Assembly (NCBI GenBank): GCA_035535995.1
Contig: DATLOZ010000013.1
Coordinates: 1 to 64,000 of the forward strand
From: JANYCO01 sp035535995
Lineage (GTDB): Bacteria > Bacteroidota > Bacteroidia > Cytophagales > Cytophagaceae
Reading direction: 5' to 3'
Length of the DNA stretch: 64,000 nt
In this document: piece by piece, positions 25,327-34,939 of the stretch
Layout of the letters: each line of letters begins with the position of its first letter
Position numbering within the stretch: the first letter of the stretch is position 1
Notes under the pieces: generated by a model
The model's input: only the letters and a program-made list of their open reading frames with translations
Databases searched by the model: none
Told to the model about the DNA's origin: nothing
Translations under genes and position numbers: made by a program

Positions 25327-25416
25327 AATACCAGATGCCGGATACCAGATCATTAACTCTGAAGGCAAGAAAAAAATATCTACTATCTGGCATCTCGCAT
25401 CTGGTATCTGGTATCT
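25327..25416. repeat. Family A inverted heptad element (A4)
   Basis: Left arm 25327-25350 and right arm 25384-25416 carry GATRCCR heptads in inverted orientation. They sit in the 319-bp divergent region between the barrel gene and the ABC exporter, the right arm ending 44 bp before the exporter ATG. Apart from a possible -7 (TATCTTTA, 25426-25433) nothing else is apparent there. Confidence 0.85.
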
Positions 25417-25460
25417 TTTAGTATTATCTTTACAGGCTCGATATTTTTGGGAAGAAAAGA

Positions 25461-27269
25461 ATGAAGACTTATTACAGAATTCTGGCTTACGCAAAACCAT
25501 TCGGTAAAATTGCTACCGTATATGCCATATTTGCACTATTATCAATCTTGTTTGGATTGATCAATTATAGTTTTTTAATGCCTACACTGGAGATCTTATT
25601 CTATCAGGAAAGCACTATTACTAAGCTCAGCGCTGTAGGCAGCGGCGTCAGAGGATGGATGGATCAAGGTACAAAGTACCTGGTACTGGAATATGGAAGA
25701 GGAGGAGCACTGCTGGCTATCTGTCTTTTTCTGATAGTCTCAAATATGTTGGCAAACGTTTTTAAATATATCTCTCTTGGCAGGATCAACAAAGGAAGAG
25801 CTATCGTGGTAAGAAATCTTCGCAGGCATATTTATGAAAGTATTACCAAACTTCATATCGGTTATTTTTCCAACGAAAGAAAAGGAGATCTTGTATCAAG
25901 AGTAACCAACGATGTACAAGAAGTAGAAAATTCTGTAGTGAATACGCTTACAGTATTTTTCAGAGATCCGGTGCAGATCGTGATCTATTTTGTATTGTTG
26001 TTTGTCTTGTCCTGGAAGCTTACGTTGATTACCCTGCTTATTTTACCTGCGTCAGGATATGTTATTTCTTCCATCAGTAAAAAACTAAAAAAGCAATCGC
26101 ATGCAGGGCAGCAGTCTCTTGGAAGTATTCTTGCCATTATCGATGAATCGATCGGAGGATTGAAAGTATTGATGGCTTTCAACGCGCATAAATATATGCT
26201 CGGAAAATTTGACAAAGAAAATGATCGCTATGGAAAACTGGTCAGGGAAATGGCAGACAAGCGAGAGCTGGCTTCTCCTCTCTCCGAATTCCTTGGAGTG
26301 ATCATCGTTGTGCTGATCCTTTGGATAGGAGGGAATATGGTATTTGACGGAGAATTGAAAGCAAATGAGTTCTTCTTCTACATCATTTGCTTTTACCAGA
26401 TCCTGACGCCAGCCAAAGCAATCTCCAATTCTGTCAGTTCGATCCAGAGAGGACTTGCTTCCGCGGAAAGAATTTTTGCGGTAGTTGATACAGTGCCGGA
26501 AATACAAGACAAGCCAAAAGCAATTCAACTCGAAAATTTTACCACGGGTATTGAATTCAACAACGTTTCTTTTTCCTATGGTTCCGAACCCGTTCTTAAA
26601 AATATAAATTTATCCATCGAAAAAGGCAAAACCATAGCATTGGTAGGGCCTTCAGGCGGTGGTAAGTCTACGCTTGCAGATATGATCCCAAGATTTTATG
26701 ATGTGGTAGAGGGAGAAATTAAAGTAGATGGAATAAATGTAAAAGATTACACCCTGGAATCTCTGCGCGACCAGATGGGAATTGTGACGCAGGAATCTAT
26801 TTTGTTCAACGATTCTATTTTCAACAACATCGCCTTTGGAAAACCAGATGCCACTGAAGAGGAAGTGATGCAGGCAGCGAAGATCGCCAATGCGCATGAG
26901 TTTATTATTCAAACAGAAAATGGCTACCAGACCAATATCGGCGACCGCGGTATGAAACTCTCCGGAGGCCAGCGCCAGCGGATCAGCATTGCACGTGCGG
27001 TATTGAAAAACCCGCCGATCCTCATTCTCGACGAAGCTACTTCGGCGCTCGATTCGCAGTCGGAAAAGTTAGTGCAGGAAGCGCTTACTAACCTGATGAA
27101 AAACCGCACTTCTATTGTGATCGCTCACCGCTTAAGCACCATCCAGCATGCCGACGAAATTATTGTATTGAGAAAAGGACAAATAGAAGAACGAGGTACA
27201 CACCGCATGCTGTTGGAGAAAGACGGATTGTATAAAAAATTGCATACACATGCTGCTGCAATAAGCTAA
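25461..27269 (+). CDS. ABC exporter, MsbA-like (fused permease and ATPase)
   Basis: The 602-residue half-transporter has a six-helix membrane domain (about residues 1-330) and a complete ATPase domain. Walker A GPSGGGKST is near 396-404, the Q-loop is GIVTQES, the signature LSGGQRQR, Walker B ILILDEATSALD, and the H-loop IVIAHRLST. Such homodimeric exporters flip lipid A or other lipids across the inner membrane. It is followed within 33 bp by a glycosyltransferase, which supports a lipid or envelope glycan substrate; the substrate itself is inference. Confidence 0.9.
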   Translation: MKTYYRILAYAKPFGKIATVYAIFALLSILFGLINYSFLMPTLEILFYQESTITKLSAVGSGVRGWMDQGTKYLVLEYGRGGALLAICLFLIVSNMLANVFKYISLGRINKGRAIVVRNLRRHIYESITKLHIGYFSNERKGDLVSRVTNDVQEVENSVVNTLTVFFRDPVQIVIYFVLLFVLSWKLTLITLLILPASGYVISSISKKLKKQSHAGQQSLGSILAIIDESIGGLKVLMAFNAHKYMLGKFDKENDRYGKLVREMADKRELASPLSEFLGVIIVVLILWIGGNMVFDGELKANEFFFYIICFYQILTPAKAISNSVSSIQRGLASAERIFAVVDTVPEIQDKPKAIQLENFTTGIEFNNVSFSYGSEPVLKNINLSIEKGKTIALVGPSGGGKSTLADMIPRFYDVVEGEIKVDGINVKDYTLESLRDQMGIVTQESILFNDSIFNNIAFGKPDATEEEVMQAAKIANAHEFIIQTENGYQTNIGDRGMKLSGGQRQRISIARAVLKNPPILILDEATSALDSQSEKLVQEALTNLMKNRTSIVIAHRLSTIQHADEIIVLRKGQIEERGTHRMLLEKDGLYKKLHTHAAAIS

Positions 27270-27302
27270 CAAGGATATAAAAATAAATCGGAATTCTCTT
27301 CT

Positions 27303-28424
27303 ATGAAAATCGCGTTGGACGCCAAACGTGCGCTGAACAATGTAGCCGGGCTGGGACAGTATTCCAGGATCCTGCTCAACGCACTCTTCCGCGATTTCCC
27401 CCAACATTCGTACGATCTGTATACTCCCAAGACAAAAGATTTTTTGGAAAAAGAACTGAACGGAAATTTTCAGCTTCAGTTTCCCGAATCGTTTATAGAC
27501 AGAAAATTTGCTGCTTACTGGAGATCCTATGGCATCACAAGCGACCTTGTGAAAAATAAAGAAGAAGTATACCACGGCATGAGCAATGAATTGCCGCTGA
27601 ACATTCACAAAATTTCTTCCCTCAAAAAAATCGTAACGATCCACGATGTGATCTTTCTAAAACACAAAGATCAATACAGCGCCATCGATCGAAAGATCTA
27701 CGACTATAAAACCCGTTATGCCTGCAACCATGCAGATCTGATCACTACTGTGAGTGAAGAGACCAGACAGGATTTGATTCGTTTTTATAATATAAAAGAA
27801 GAAAAGATCAAGGTTGTTTATGGTAGCTGCTCGCCTGCTTTTTATTCAGAAGCTTCTACAGCGCAAAAAGAAAAAGTAAAAACAAAATACCAGTTACCCG
27901 AAAAATATATTCTTAATGTGAGTTCCTATTTCGCCCGGAAAAATCATAGCGCAATTGTAGAAGCGCTCGAGCTCTTGAAAGATAAGACCGACGTGCATGT
28001 GGTGTTTGTCGGCGGACAAGGAAACATCAAAGAAGAGATCATAGCCTTGATCAAAAGCAAGAAGCTGGAAGATAGATTCCATCTGCTTTCCGGCGTGCGC
28101 AACGAAGAAATGCCCGCTATTTATCAGCAGGCATCGGCTTTTGTATATCCGTCTTATTACGAAGGTTTCGGCATTCCTGTGTTGGAAGCCTTGTACAGCA
28201 AGCTTCCGGTGATCACTACCCGCGGAGGGTGTTTTGAAGAAGTAGGGGGAAAAAATACGCTTTACGTTACACCATCCGATTCACAGGAACTGGCAAAAGC
28301 GCTGGAAAAAGTTTTATCGAATGAATCCTTGCGTCAGCAAATGATTGGGGAAGGGCTGCTTCATGCCTCCACTATGAGTGATCGTGAGTTTGCAAGAAAG
28401 ACCATGCAGCTTTTTGAAAGTTAA
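27303..28424 (+). CDS. GT4-family glycosyltransferase
   Basis: The 373-residue GT-B enzyme begins KIALDAKRALNNVAGLGQYS, the usual acceptor-loop opening of family 4 transferases. The donor domain shows LNVSSYFARKNH and the nucleotide-sugar EX7E region in PSYYEGFGIPVLEALY, then PVITTRGGCFEEVGG. It probably adds a hexose to a lipid or polysaccharide acceptor in the cytoplasm. Position directly after the exporter suggests a common envelope pathway. Donor and acceptor are unknown. Confidence 0.88.
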   Translation: MKIALDAKRALNNVAGLGQYSRILLNALFRDFPQHSYDLYTPKTKDFLEKELNGNFQLQFPESFIDRKFAAYWRSYGITSDLVKNKEEVYHGMSNELPLNIHKISSLKKIVTIHDVIFLKHKDQYSAIDRKIYDYKTRYACNHADLITTVSEETRQDLIRFYNIKEEKIKVVYGSCSPAFYSEASTAQKEKVKTKYQLPEKYILNVSSYFARKNHSAIVEALELLKDKTDVHVVFVGGQGNIKEEIIALIKSKKLEDRFHLLSGVRNEEMPAIYQQASAFVYPSYYEGFGIPVLEALYSKLPVITTRGGCFEEVGGKNTLYVTPSDSQELAKALEKVLSNESLRQQMIGEGLLHASTMSDREFARKTMQLFES

Positions 28425-28651
28425 TAGAATGTTTTTTACTTATTAACATAAGATTTCAAATACTGCTTATTTTTGTTTAATAGAACTCTGTTTTATTTTT
28501 AATTAAATTATTGATTTTTAGTTATTTAAACTTTGTTCAAAGGCCTTTAGAACCGTAATTATTCTCAAATAAGTCAGTTTTTATATGGGGCATTTACTTA
28601 TTTTTATATTCGTTTAAGACAAACCATAATTTTTGAACTAGAGACTGCCTT

Positions 28652-30373
28652 ATGAAGCCGAGAATCAAATTAAGAGGAGCTGAATATATTGTAAAAATAA
28701 TAGAATTGCTGGATGCCCGTGATCTTTTTGCTTACCCGGGTGGAGCAATTCTGCCTATTTACGATGCGCTGGCTTTTAGCAAGTTAAACAGCGTTTTGGT
28801 AAGACATGAGCAGGCAGCATCTTTTGCGGCAAACGGATATGCCCGCGTTTCGGGTCGTCCTGGGTTCTGTCTGGCTACTTCCGGTCCTGGCGCTACCAAC
28901 CTCGTTACAGGAATTGCAGATGCATATGCAGACTCTGTGCCTATGATCGCTATCACCGGCCAGGTAGGATTACACCTGATCGGATCGGATGCATTCCAGG
29001 AAACAGATATTACTGGTATTTGCATTCCTATTACTAAAAAAACATTCTTGATCACACGCCTGGAAGATGCGGAAAAAATATTCGCAGATGCTTACCGAAT
29101 CTGTATCGAAGGCAGACCAGGTCCGGTATTGATCGATATCCCAAGAAGTATTCAGGGAGAATATGTAGAGCTGGACGAAGATTGGGAACAACAATTTGTA
29201 AAGCCTACCACTAAAAAAGTATTCAACGTTTCAGACCAGGATATTGCCGCCGCCGCAGAATTACTGGCGTCTTCCAAAAAGATCCTGGTGATCGCCGGCC
29301 ACGGTGTGTTGCTGTCTCAGGGATGGGAAGAGCTGAGAGAATTTTCGCACAGAGAAAATATACCTGTAGTCACCACTATTCTCGGTATTGGCGCGATGGA
29401 GCACAACGATCCATTGTTCTTCCAATGGCTAGGTATGCACGGTATGAAATATTCCAACCAGGCCGTACAGGAAGCCGATCTCATCTTCGCAGTAGGGATT
29501 CGTTTCGACGACCGTATTACCGGCCTGCTATCCGATTTTGCTCCGAATGCTAAGGTCATTCATGCAGACGTAGATAAAAGCGAAAACAGCAAGAATGTGA
29601 AGACAAGTGTATTCCTTCACGGCGATGCACAGAAAGTGTTGGCCACACTTCCTGAAACAAAAAATCCAAACAACCAGAAAGACCGAGCAGATTGGATCAC
29701 TCACCTCAACGAGCTGAGAGAAGAATATCCGATCATGCCTCCTGATTATTCAAAATTCAACGAGCTTGCCGCGCTGAAAACATTAGAAGAATTAATGGCT
29801 GCAGATGCAGTAGTTACAACTGATGTAGGACAGCATCAAATGTGGGCTGCACAATATTTGGTAAGAATGAAACCAAACCATTTCCTTACTTCAGGGGGAC
29901 TAGGTTCTATGGGTTTCGGGCTGCCGGCCGCCATGGGTGCGCAAGCAGCTATGCCAAAGAATGATGTATGGTGCATTACCGGCGATGGTTCTTTCCAAAT
30001 GAACCTGCAAGAATTGATCACTTGCGTACAGGAAGGATGGCCGATAAAAGTATTGATCCTCGACAACGCTTACCTTGGAATGGTACGTCAGTGGCAGGAG
30101 CAGTTCTATGCTAAAAATTATTCAGGAGTAGAATTGCTAAACCCTAACTTCGTGAAATTGGCGGAAGCATTTGGTATGGAAGCTATATGCGTAGAAAATG
30201 CAGACGAGCTGAAAGCCGCTATCCACCGCGCTCACAACACACCAAAGCCATTTCTGATCCACGCGAAAGTATTGAAAGAAGAAAACGTATGGCCAATGGT
30301 AGCGCCGGGTACAAGTCTTTCTCAGACTATCTACTATCCCAGTAAACCCGTTAAGGAGAAACTAGCGAAGTAA
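28652..30373 (+). CDS. ilvB: Acetohydroxyacid synthase large subunit
   Basis: The 573-residue ThDP enzyme condenses pyruvate (with pyruvate or 2-oxobutyrate) in branched-chain amino acid synthesis. The activating glutamate is in VRHEQAASFAANGYAR, the FAD-binding region GIRFDDRITG marks it as biosynthetic rather than catabolic, and the ThDP/Mg motif is GDGSFQMN followed by NAYLGMVRQWQ. The regulatory subunit ilvN, ilvC and leu genes are not adjacent, which is unusual since ilvB and ilvN are normally paired. A 227-bp A/T-rich region precedes it. Confidence 0.93.
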   Translation: MKPRIKLRGAEYIVKIIELLDARDLFAYPGGAILPIYDALAFSKLNSVLVRHEQAASFAANGYARVSGRPGFCLATSGPGATNLVTGIADAYADSVPMIAITGQVGLHLIGSDAFQETDITGICIPITKKTFLITRLEDAEKIFADAYRICIEGRPGPVLIDIPRSIQGEYVELDEDWEQQFVKPTTKKVFNVSDQDIAAAAELLASSKKILVIAGHGVLLSQGWEELREFSHRENIPVVTTILGIGAMEHNDPLFFQWLGMHGMKYSNQAVQEADLIFAVGIRFDDRITGLLSDFAPNAKVIHADVDKSENSKNVKTSVFLHGDAQKVLATLPETKNPNNQKDRADWITHLNELREEYPIMPPDYSKFNELAALKTLEELMAADAVVTTDVGQHQMWAAQYLVRMKPNHFLTSGGLGSMGFGLPAAMGAQAAMPKNDVWCITGDGSFQMNLQELITCVQEGWPIKVLILDNAYLGMVRQWQEQFYAKNYSGVELLNPNFVKLAEAFGMEAICVENADELKAAIHRAHNTPKPFLIHAKVLKEENVWPMVAPGTSLSQTIYYPSKPVKEKLAK

Positions 30374-30548
30374 ATTATGAATGTTGAGTTATGAATTATG
30401 AGTTAATTGAATGATTCGTGACATTGAAATTAAAATCATATAACTATTTACAAATAAAAAATGCCTTCGATTTTCGAAGGCATTTTTTATTTGTATCACC
30501 AGCATGAATTATTTTTCACTCATAATTCATAACTCAACATTCATAACT
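30373..30548. repeat. Family B inverted heptad element enclosing a terminator (B3)
   Basis: 31-bp arms 30373-30403 and 30518-30548 match at 30 positions. The left arm overlaps the last base of the ilvB stop codon and the right arm ends 1 bp before the next gene's stop. The hairpin at 30451-30493 lies between. Confidence 0.92.
30451..30493. terminator. Bidirectional terminator hairpin
   Basis: A perfect 20-bp stem (30451-30470 with 30474-30493) with a 3-nt loop; its outer half is A/T-only, so it supplies a U-tract in both directions. Confidence 0.92.
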
Positions 30549-30549
30549 T

Positions 30550-31017
30550 CTAAACCCCAATCTTCCACCCATCGTCAATATCATTAGCCGGATCGAAGGT
30601 CTTTGTCCATTCTGCGAAATGTACCCGGAATTCGTCGATCAGGTTTCTTAATAGATCTAAATAGCGTTTGTCTGTGAGATTGTCCATCTCGCAAAGTCTT
30701 GCGTTGGCGATAAGTTCTTTAGCGGCAATTTTGATCTGGTAAGCGCATTCCATTTTAATATGGAAGAGTTCGCCTCCTTCTGCTGCTGCGATCTTTCCGC
30801 CAATGATCGAGGCGTTAGACATCATAAAATTCCGAACTTCAAAAAGATCATCCTTTTCCTTGATGGTATCGATGATTCCTCTGGTTACATAAAGAATTTC
30901 CATAGCTTTTTTGAAAACAGGAAATTCACGGTAGTTTTCCTTATTCTCAGACAAGCCCTCATGTTCATCATCGAATTCAAAGTCATCGCCGAAGAAATCA
31001 TCGTCGTCGTCTATCAT
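30550..31017 (-). CDS. Small helical protein with acidic N-terminus (four-helix-bundle-like)
   Basis: The 155-residue protein begins MIDDDDDFFGDDFEFDDE, then has four amphipathic helices (PVFKKAMEILYVTRGII, VRNFMMSNASIIGGKIA, FHIKMECAYQIKIAAKEL, YLDLLRNLIDEFRVHFAEW). The arrangement resembles the four-helix-bundle family that includes the 23S rRNA intervening-sequence proteins, though the match is distant. I start at the ATG at 31017; a TTG 72 bp upstream is less likely. Function unknown. The 296 bp upstream, to the next gene, show no feature. Confidence 0.7.
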   Translation of the reverse strand: MIDDDDDFFGDDFEFDDEHEGLSENKENYREFPVFKKAMEILYVTRGIIDTIKEKDDLFEVRNFMMSNASIIGGKIAAAEGGELFHIKMECAYQIKIAAKELIANARLCEMDNLTDKRYLDLLRNLIDEFRVHFAEWTKTFDPANDIDDGWKIGV

Positions 31018-31313
31018 TGCGGTTGTCGGTTTGTAAAATTTATACTGAAGCGGTTGTTTAGTATTTCCATAGCGCCTTTGATAAGGCAATTATTTTCTGG
31101 TAAAATGTAAAAAGTGAAAATAAATATCACTGAGTCGAATGTCATCCTGCTTTTTTCTACAGTATTGCGGAGGGTTATGCGCAGGCTGTGGATGAGAAAA
31201 AAAGCAAAATTTGACATGTTTTTCACAATTCTACATTTGACTATACGAAGCGGTGTTACCAAGGTTGCGAAAAATTAAAAACAAGGTACTTTAAGTCTTT
31301 AAAATAAGAGCAG

Positions 31314-32846
31314 TTAGCCTAAAATCAATTTTTGACCCACCTTAATAGTATTCCCTTTGATATTATTAAGTCGTTTTATTTTATCTACCGAAAGTCCTCC
31401 GTATTTTTTTGAAATAGTCCACAACGTATCTCCAGGTTGTACATAGTAGTATTTAGGAGTTCCTTTTGATGTGGTACCGCTGGCAATCTTTTTACTGTTA
31501 TAAGCTCCGCTTGCCACAGGTTTTTTAGTGGCTATAGTAGCGTTTGATGATTTGGTATATTTTATTTTATAGATCACTAATTTTTGACCTATGCGAATGT
31601 TATTGCTTTTAAGTCTATTCCATGATCTGATCTGTGAAACAGATACTCCGTAACGACTGGCTATTCTTCCAACTACTTCTCCTTTTTTTACAGTATGAAC
31701 GATTTTTTGCCGGTAGGCAATTGCACCTGAAGATGTCTTACGTCGGTCGTTGGTAGCTACTTCAATAGGTTCAGTGGCTACATTCACACATTCCATGATC
31801 TCGTGCTGATTCAATAAAAATTCTAATTTCTTTTCTCTTGGCAAACGGATCGGATAGTTGATATTGTCGGGAAGAATATTGGTACGAATAGCTGGATTCA
31901 GTTTTACAAAATCTTCGTAACACACATTTAGTTTTTCACAAAGCACATGCAGGTTCACAAACTGACGAAGTAAGATGGTGTCTGTATCGATCGGATAGAG
32001 AATTGAATCAGCAACGATGTTATATTCCTGCAGGTAATTCATACCATAGGTAACGGCTACAAATTGCGGCACATAGCTTCTGGTTTCGCGTGGCAAATAG
32101 TCGTAGATACTCCAGAAAGTTTTTCTTCCGGATTGGCGGATCGCTCTTTTCACCGTTCCGGGCCCGCTGTTATAACTGGCAAGGCAAAGATCCCAATCGC
32201 CAAAGACGTTGTATAAGCGTGAGAAAAATTTACAAGCAGCTTCTGTAGATTTATAAATGTCGAGACGTTCGTCGATATAATCTGTAACGATCAATCCATA
32301 CTCCCTTCCGGAAGCTGGCATGAATTGCCACATCCCTGCGGCGCCTACTCTGGAGAAGGCCATAGGATTGAGACCTGATTCTACAATGGGAAGATATTTG
32401 AGCTCGTCTGGCAGGCCCCAGCGTTTCAGGGCTTCTTCAATGACTGGATAATAAAGATTTTTTCTGCGTTCCATAGTGAGCAAATAATTTTTATTCCTCA
32501 CACAGAAATAATCGATGAAGCCTTTCACTTTGTTGTTATAAGTCAAAGGCATTTGATTGTGAATATTCTTAAGTCTTCCTTCGATCAAAAGATCGGTTTG
32601 TGTTTCTTTTTTTAAACCAATCGATAGAGTTGAATCTACCTTGATAAGTGGTTCTTCACTGGCAAGTGTATCCAGCTTTACTTGTTCGATCACCAGCGTG
32701 TCTACAGATACTACGGTATCCTGGTCTGCTACGGTGACAGAATCTTTGAGCGTTTGTGCCTGAAGGTTGATAGAAAATAAAAACTGCAACACTACGAAGA
32801 GCAATGCTATAAAACCAATTTTTCTATTTTCCTTCCAATACTTCAT
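31314..32846 (-). CDS. mltD: MltD-like lytic transglycosylase with two LysM domains
   Basis: A signal peptide (residues 1-30, ending LQA) leads into an SLT domain of the MltD type. The catalytic glutamate is E156 in YLPIVESGLNP, followed by RVGAAGMWQFMP and ASYNSGPG. Two C-terminal LysM modules (about 388-435 and 465-510) bind peptidoglycan glycan chains (KKGEVVGRIASRYGVS; QPGDTLWTISKKYGG). It cleaves murein in the periplasm during wall turnover. It follows gatA after 24 bp and is probably co-transcribed. No lipobox is seen, unlike E. coli MltD. Confidence 0.9.
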   Translation of the reverse strand: MKYWKENRKIGFIALLFVVLQFLFSINLQAQTLKDSVTVADQDTVVSVDTLVIEQVKLDTLASEEPLIKVDSTLSIGLKKETQTDLLIEGRLKNIHNQMPLTYNNKVKGFIDYFCVRNKNYLLTMERRKNLYYPVIEEALKRWGLPDELKYLPIVESGLNPMAFSRVGAAGMWQFMPASGREYGLIVTDYIDERLDIYKSTEAACKFFSRLYNVFGDWDLCLASYNSGPGTVKRAIRQSGRKTFWSIYDYLPRETRSYVPQFVAVTYGMNYLQEYNIVADSILYPIDTDTILLRQFVNLHVLCEKLNVCYEDFVKLNPAIRTNILPDNINYPIRLPREKKLEFLLNQHEIMECVNVATEPIEVATNDRRKTSSGAIAYRQKIVHTVKKGEVVGRIASRYGVSVSQIRSWNRLKSNNIRIGQKLVIYKIKYTKSSNATIATKKPVASGAYNSKKIASGTTSKGTPKYYYVQPGDTLWTISKKYGGLSVDKIKRLNNIKGNTIKVGQKLILG

Positions 32847-32870
32847 ATAAAAACAGAACGGGTGAAACCG

Positions 32871-34298
32871 TTAATTATTATTTTGTAATAAATACTTGGA
32901 GAAAGCCATCATTTCCGCTTCTCCAAAAGCTTTGGTCATGATCTGAAGTCCTATAGACAAGCCATCTTTATCTTCTCCGTTCGGGATTGACATGGCCGGG
33001 ATTCCGCAAAGGTTGGCTTGTACGGTAAACAAGTCAGCCAGGTACATCGAGATCGGATCTCCTTCATGTGCGCCTAGTTTGAAAGCAGTAGTAGTGGTAG
33101 TAGGCAATACAATGAAATCGTATTCTGACAGGATCTTTTCCGTTTCTTCCTTGATCAGCCTTCTCACTTTTTGGGCTTTCGTATAGTACGCATCATAATA
33201 ACTAGCGCTGAGCACAAAAGTTCCAAGCATGATCCTTTTTTTTACTTCAGCCCCAAAACCTTCCGAACGCGTCTTCTTATACATCGATTCCAGGTCTTTG
33301 GTATTCGGGCTGCGATACCCGTATTTTACACCATCGTAGCGCGAAAGATTGGAACTGGCTTCTGCAGTAGTAAGAATATAATAAGTAGGAAGAATATAAT
33401 CGAGGTAAGAGAATTTTATAGGCTCTACCGTATGACCTTCCTTTTTAAGGAAATCTAACTTAGCCTTTGTACGCTTGCGGATTTCCTCGCTTACACCAGT
33501 ACTTTCCACACCTTCTTCAAGGTAACATACTTTTAATTTTTTATTCAAAGAGAGCGCTTTGCTGTATTCCGGAACAGGCTTGAAGGAAACCGTGCTGTCA
33601 TTATCATCAGCTCCGGCAATTACCTCCAGTAACAATGCTGTATCATCTACATTTTTTGCAATGATCCCAATAGAATCAAAAGAAGAAGAATAAGCGATCA
33701 ATCCGTAACGGGAGATGCGTGAGTAGGTAGGTTTTAATCCTACAATGCCGCAGAACGCAGCAGGCTGTCTTACGGAGCCACCAGTATCGGAGCCCAGGGA
33801 AGCCAGGCAAAGATCGGCTTGTACGGCTACGGCAGATCCTCCGGAAGATCCTCCGGGTACTCTTGTATTATCGCCATCGTTCAGCACAGGGCCGAATGCA
33901 GAATTTTCATTGGAAGAACCCATCGCAAACTCATCACAGTTCTGGCGGCCAATGATTATGGCGTCTTCGTCGATCAGTCGTTGTACGGCAGTACCATTGA
34001 ATTGTGAAATAAATTTATCCAGGATCTTGCTGGAAGCCTGGAGACCTTTGTCTTTATGGCAAAGCACATCTTTCAGTCCTACCACCATTCCTGCGAGTTT
34101 ACCGGCAGTGCCAGCTTTTATTTTCGCATCTACTTCATCGGCGCGTTTCAAGGCATCTACTTCGTAGACTTCGAGAAAAACATTGAGGTGTTTTTTTGCT
34201 TGGATGTTGGAAAGGTATTGCTCGGTAAGAGCGCGGCAGGTCAGAGACCCTGCGGCGATGGCCGCTTTAATTTCACTTAGAGAATTGTACGTTTTCAC
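32871..34298 (-). CDS. gatA: Asp-tRNA(Asn)/Glu-tRNA(Gln) amidotransferase subunit A
   Basis: The 475-residue amidase releases ammonia from glutamine for conversion of Glu-tRNA(Gln) to Gln-tRNA(Gln). The Ser-cisSer-Lys triad is visible: lysine in MVVGLKDVLCHK, cis-serine in PGGSSGGSAVAVQA, nucleophile in GSDTGGSVRQPAAFCG. Length and C-terminus are standard. gatB and gatC are not in the window, which is common in Bacteroidota where the subunits are dispersed. It lies upstream of the transglycosylase on the same strand. Confidence 0.95.
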   Translation of the reverse strand: MKTYNSLSEIKAAIAAGSLTCRALTEQYLSNIQAKKHLNVFLEVYEVDALKRADEVDAKIKAGTAGKLAGMVVGLKDVLCHKDKGLQASSKILDKFISQFNGTAVQRLIDEDAIIIGRQNCDEFAMGSSNENSAFGPVLNDGDNTRVPGGSSGGSAVAVQADLCLASLGSDTGGSVRQPAAFCGIVGLKPTYSRISRYGLIAYSSSFDSIGIIAKNVDDTALLLEVIAGADDNDSTVSFKPVPEYSKALSLNKKLKVCYLEEGVESTGVSEEIRKRTKAKLDFLKKEGHTVEPIKFSYLDYILPTYYILTTAEASSNLSRYDGVKYGYRSPNTKDLESMYKKTRSEGFGAEVKKRIMLGTFVLSASYYDAYYTKAQKVRRLIKEETEKILSEYDFIVLPTTTTTAFKLGAHEGDPISMYLADLFTVQANLCGIPAMSIPNGEDKDGLSIGLQIMTKAFGEAEMMAFSKYLLQNNN

Positions 34299-34424
34299 CG
34301 TTTACTAAATCAACTATTTTTGTTATTCGCTCCACAATTTTTCTTCAAAAAATGTCTTTATGATCTGTAATAATCCGTGGAGTAACTGCAGATTATGTAT
34401 TATAAACGACACTCTATAAAACTT

Positions 34425-34458
34425 AAGGAAGAAACCTTTGCGGGATTTCTTCCTTTTT
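34425..34458. terminator. Terminator between tatA and gatA
   Basis: AAGGAAGAAA (34425-34434) pairs with TTTCTTCCTT (34446-34455). On the minus strand it lies downstream of the tatA stop codon and a T-rich tract follows. Confidence 0.7.
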
Positions 34459-34506
34459 GAAAAGATCGTTCAGACAATTCCCGTTAAAACCGGGCCTGGT
34501 CTGTAC

Positions 34507-34725
34507 TTAAGATTTTGTATTGTTGGAAGGATCTTCTTCCATTCCTTTTGAAAGTTCGCTTTTAATCTCTTTGCTAGCGTCTTTGAATTCGCGGATTCCA
34601 CGTCCAAGGCCTCTTGCCAGTTCTGGTATTCTTTTGGCTCCAAAAAACAATAGGATCACCAGTATCAGCAGCATGATTTCCTGCCATCCCATGCCAAGGA
34701 TCAATAAAACAGAGATAGTTGTCAT
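34507..34725 (-). CDS. tatA: Sec-independent translocase component TatA/TatE
   Basis: The 72-residue protein has one membrane helix (about residues 13-30, EIMLLILVILLFFGAKR), the FGAKRIPEL hinge motif that follows it in TatA, and an amphipathic helix rich in Lys and Glu (REFKDASKEIKSEL). It multimerises to form the protein-conducting element for folded substrates. tatC is not adjacent. The gene has its own downstream hairpin. Confidence 0.92.
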   Translation of the reverse strand: MTTISVLLILGMGWQEIMLLILVILLFFGAKRIPELARGLGRGIREFKDASKEIKSELSKGMEEDPSNNTKS

Positions 34726-34939
34726 CTTCTTAAATTCAGTTATGTCAATTTATAAGGCAAATATAGGAAATTATCGGCAGGAGAACAATTTTTATGGTCT
34801 ATCAAATAGGTTTTATAATTTATTTTCTAAAAATCCTATATCTTCGTAATCAGACTTTTACAAAATGGCCTCAAAACTTACATTGAGTCCAACTGAAATA
34901 GGATATTTCCGTTAGAACGAAAAAAAACTATTAGCTCAT

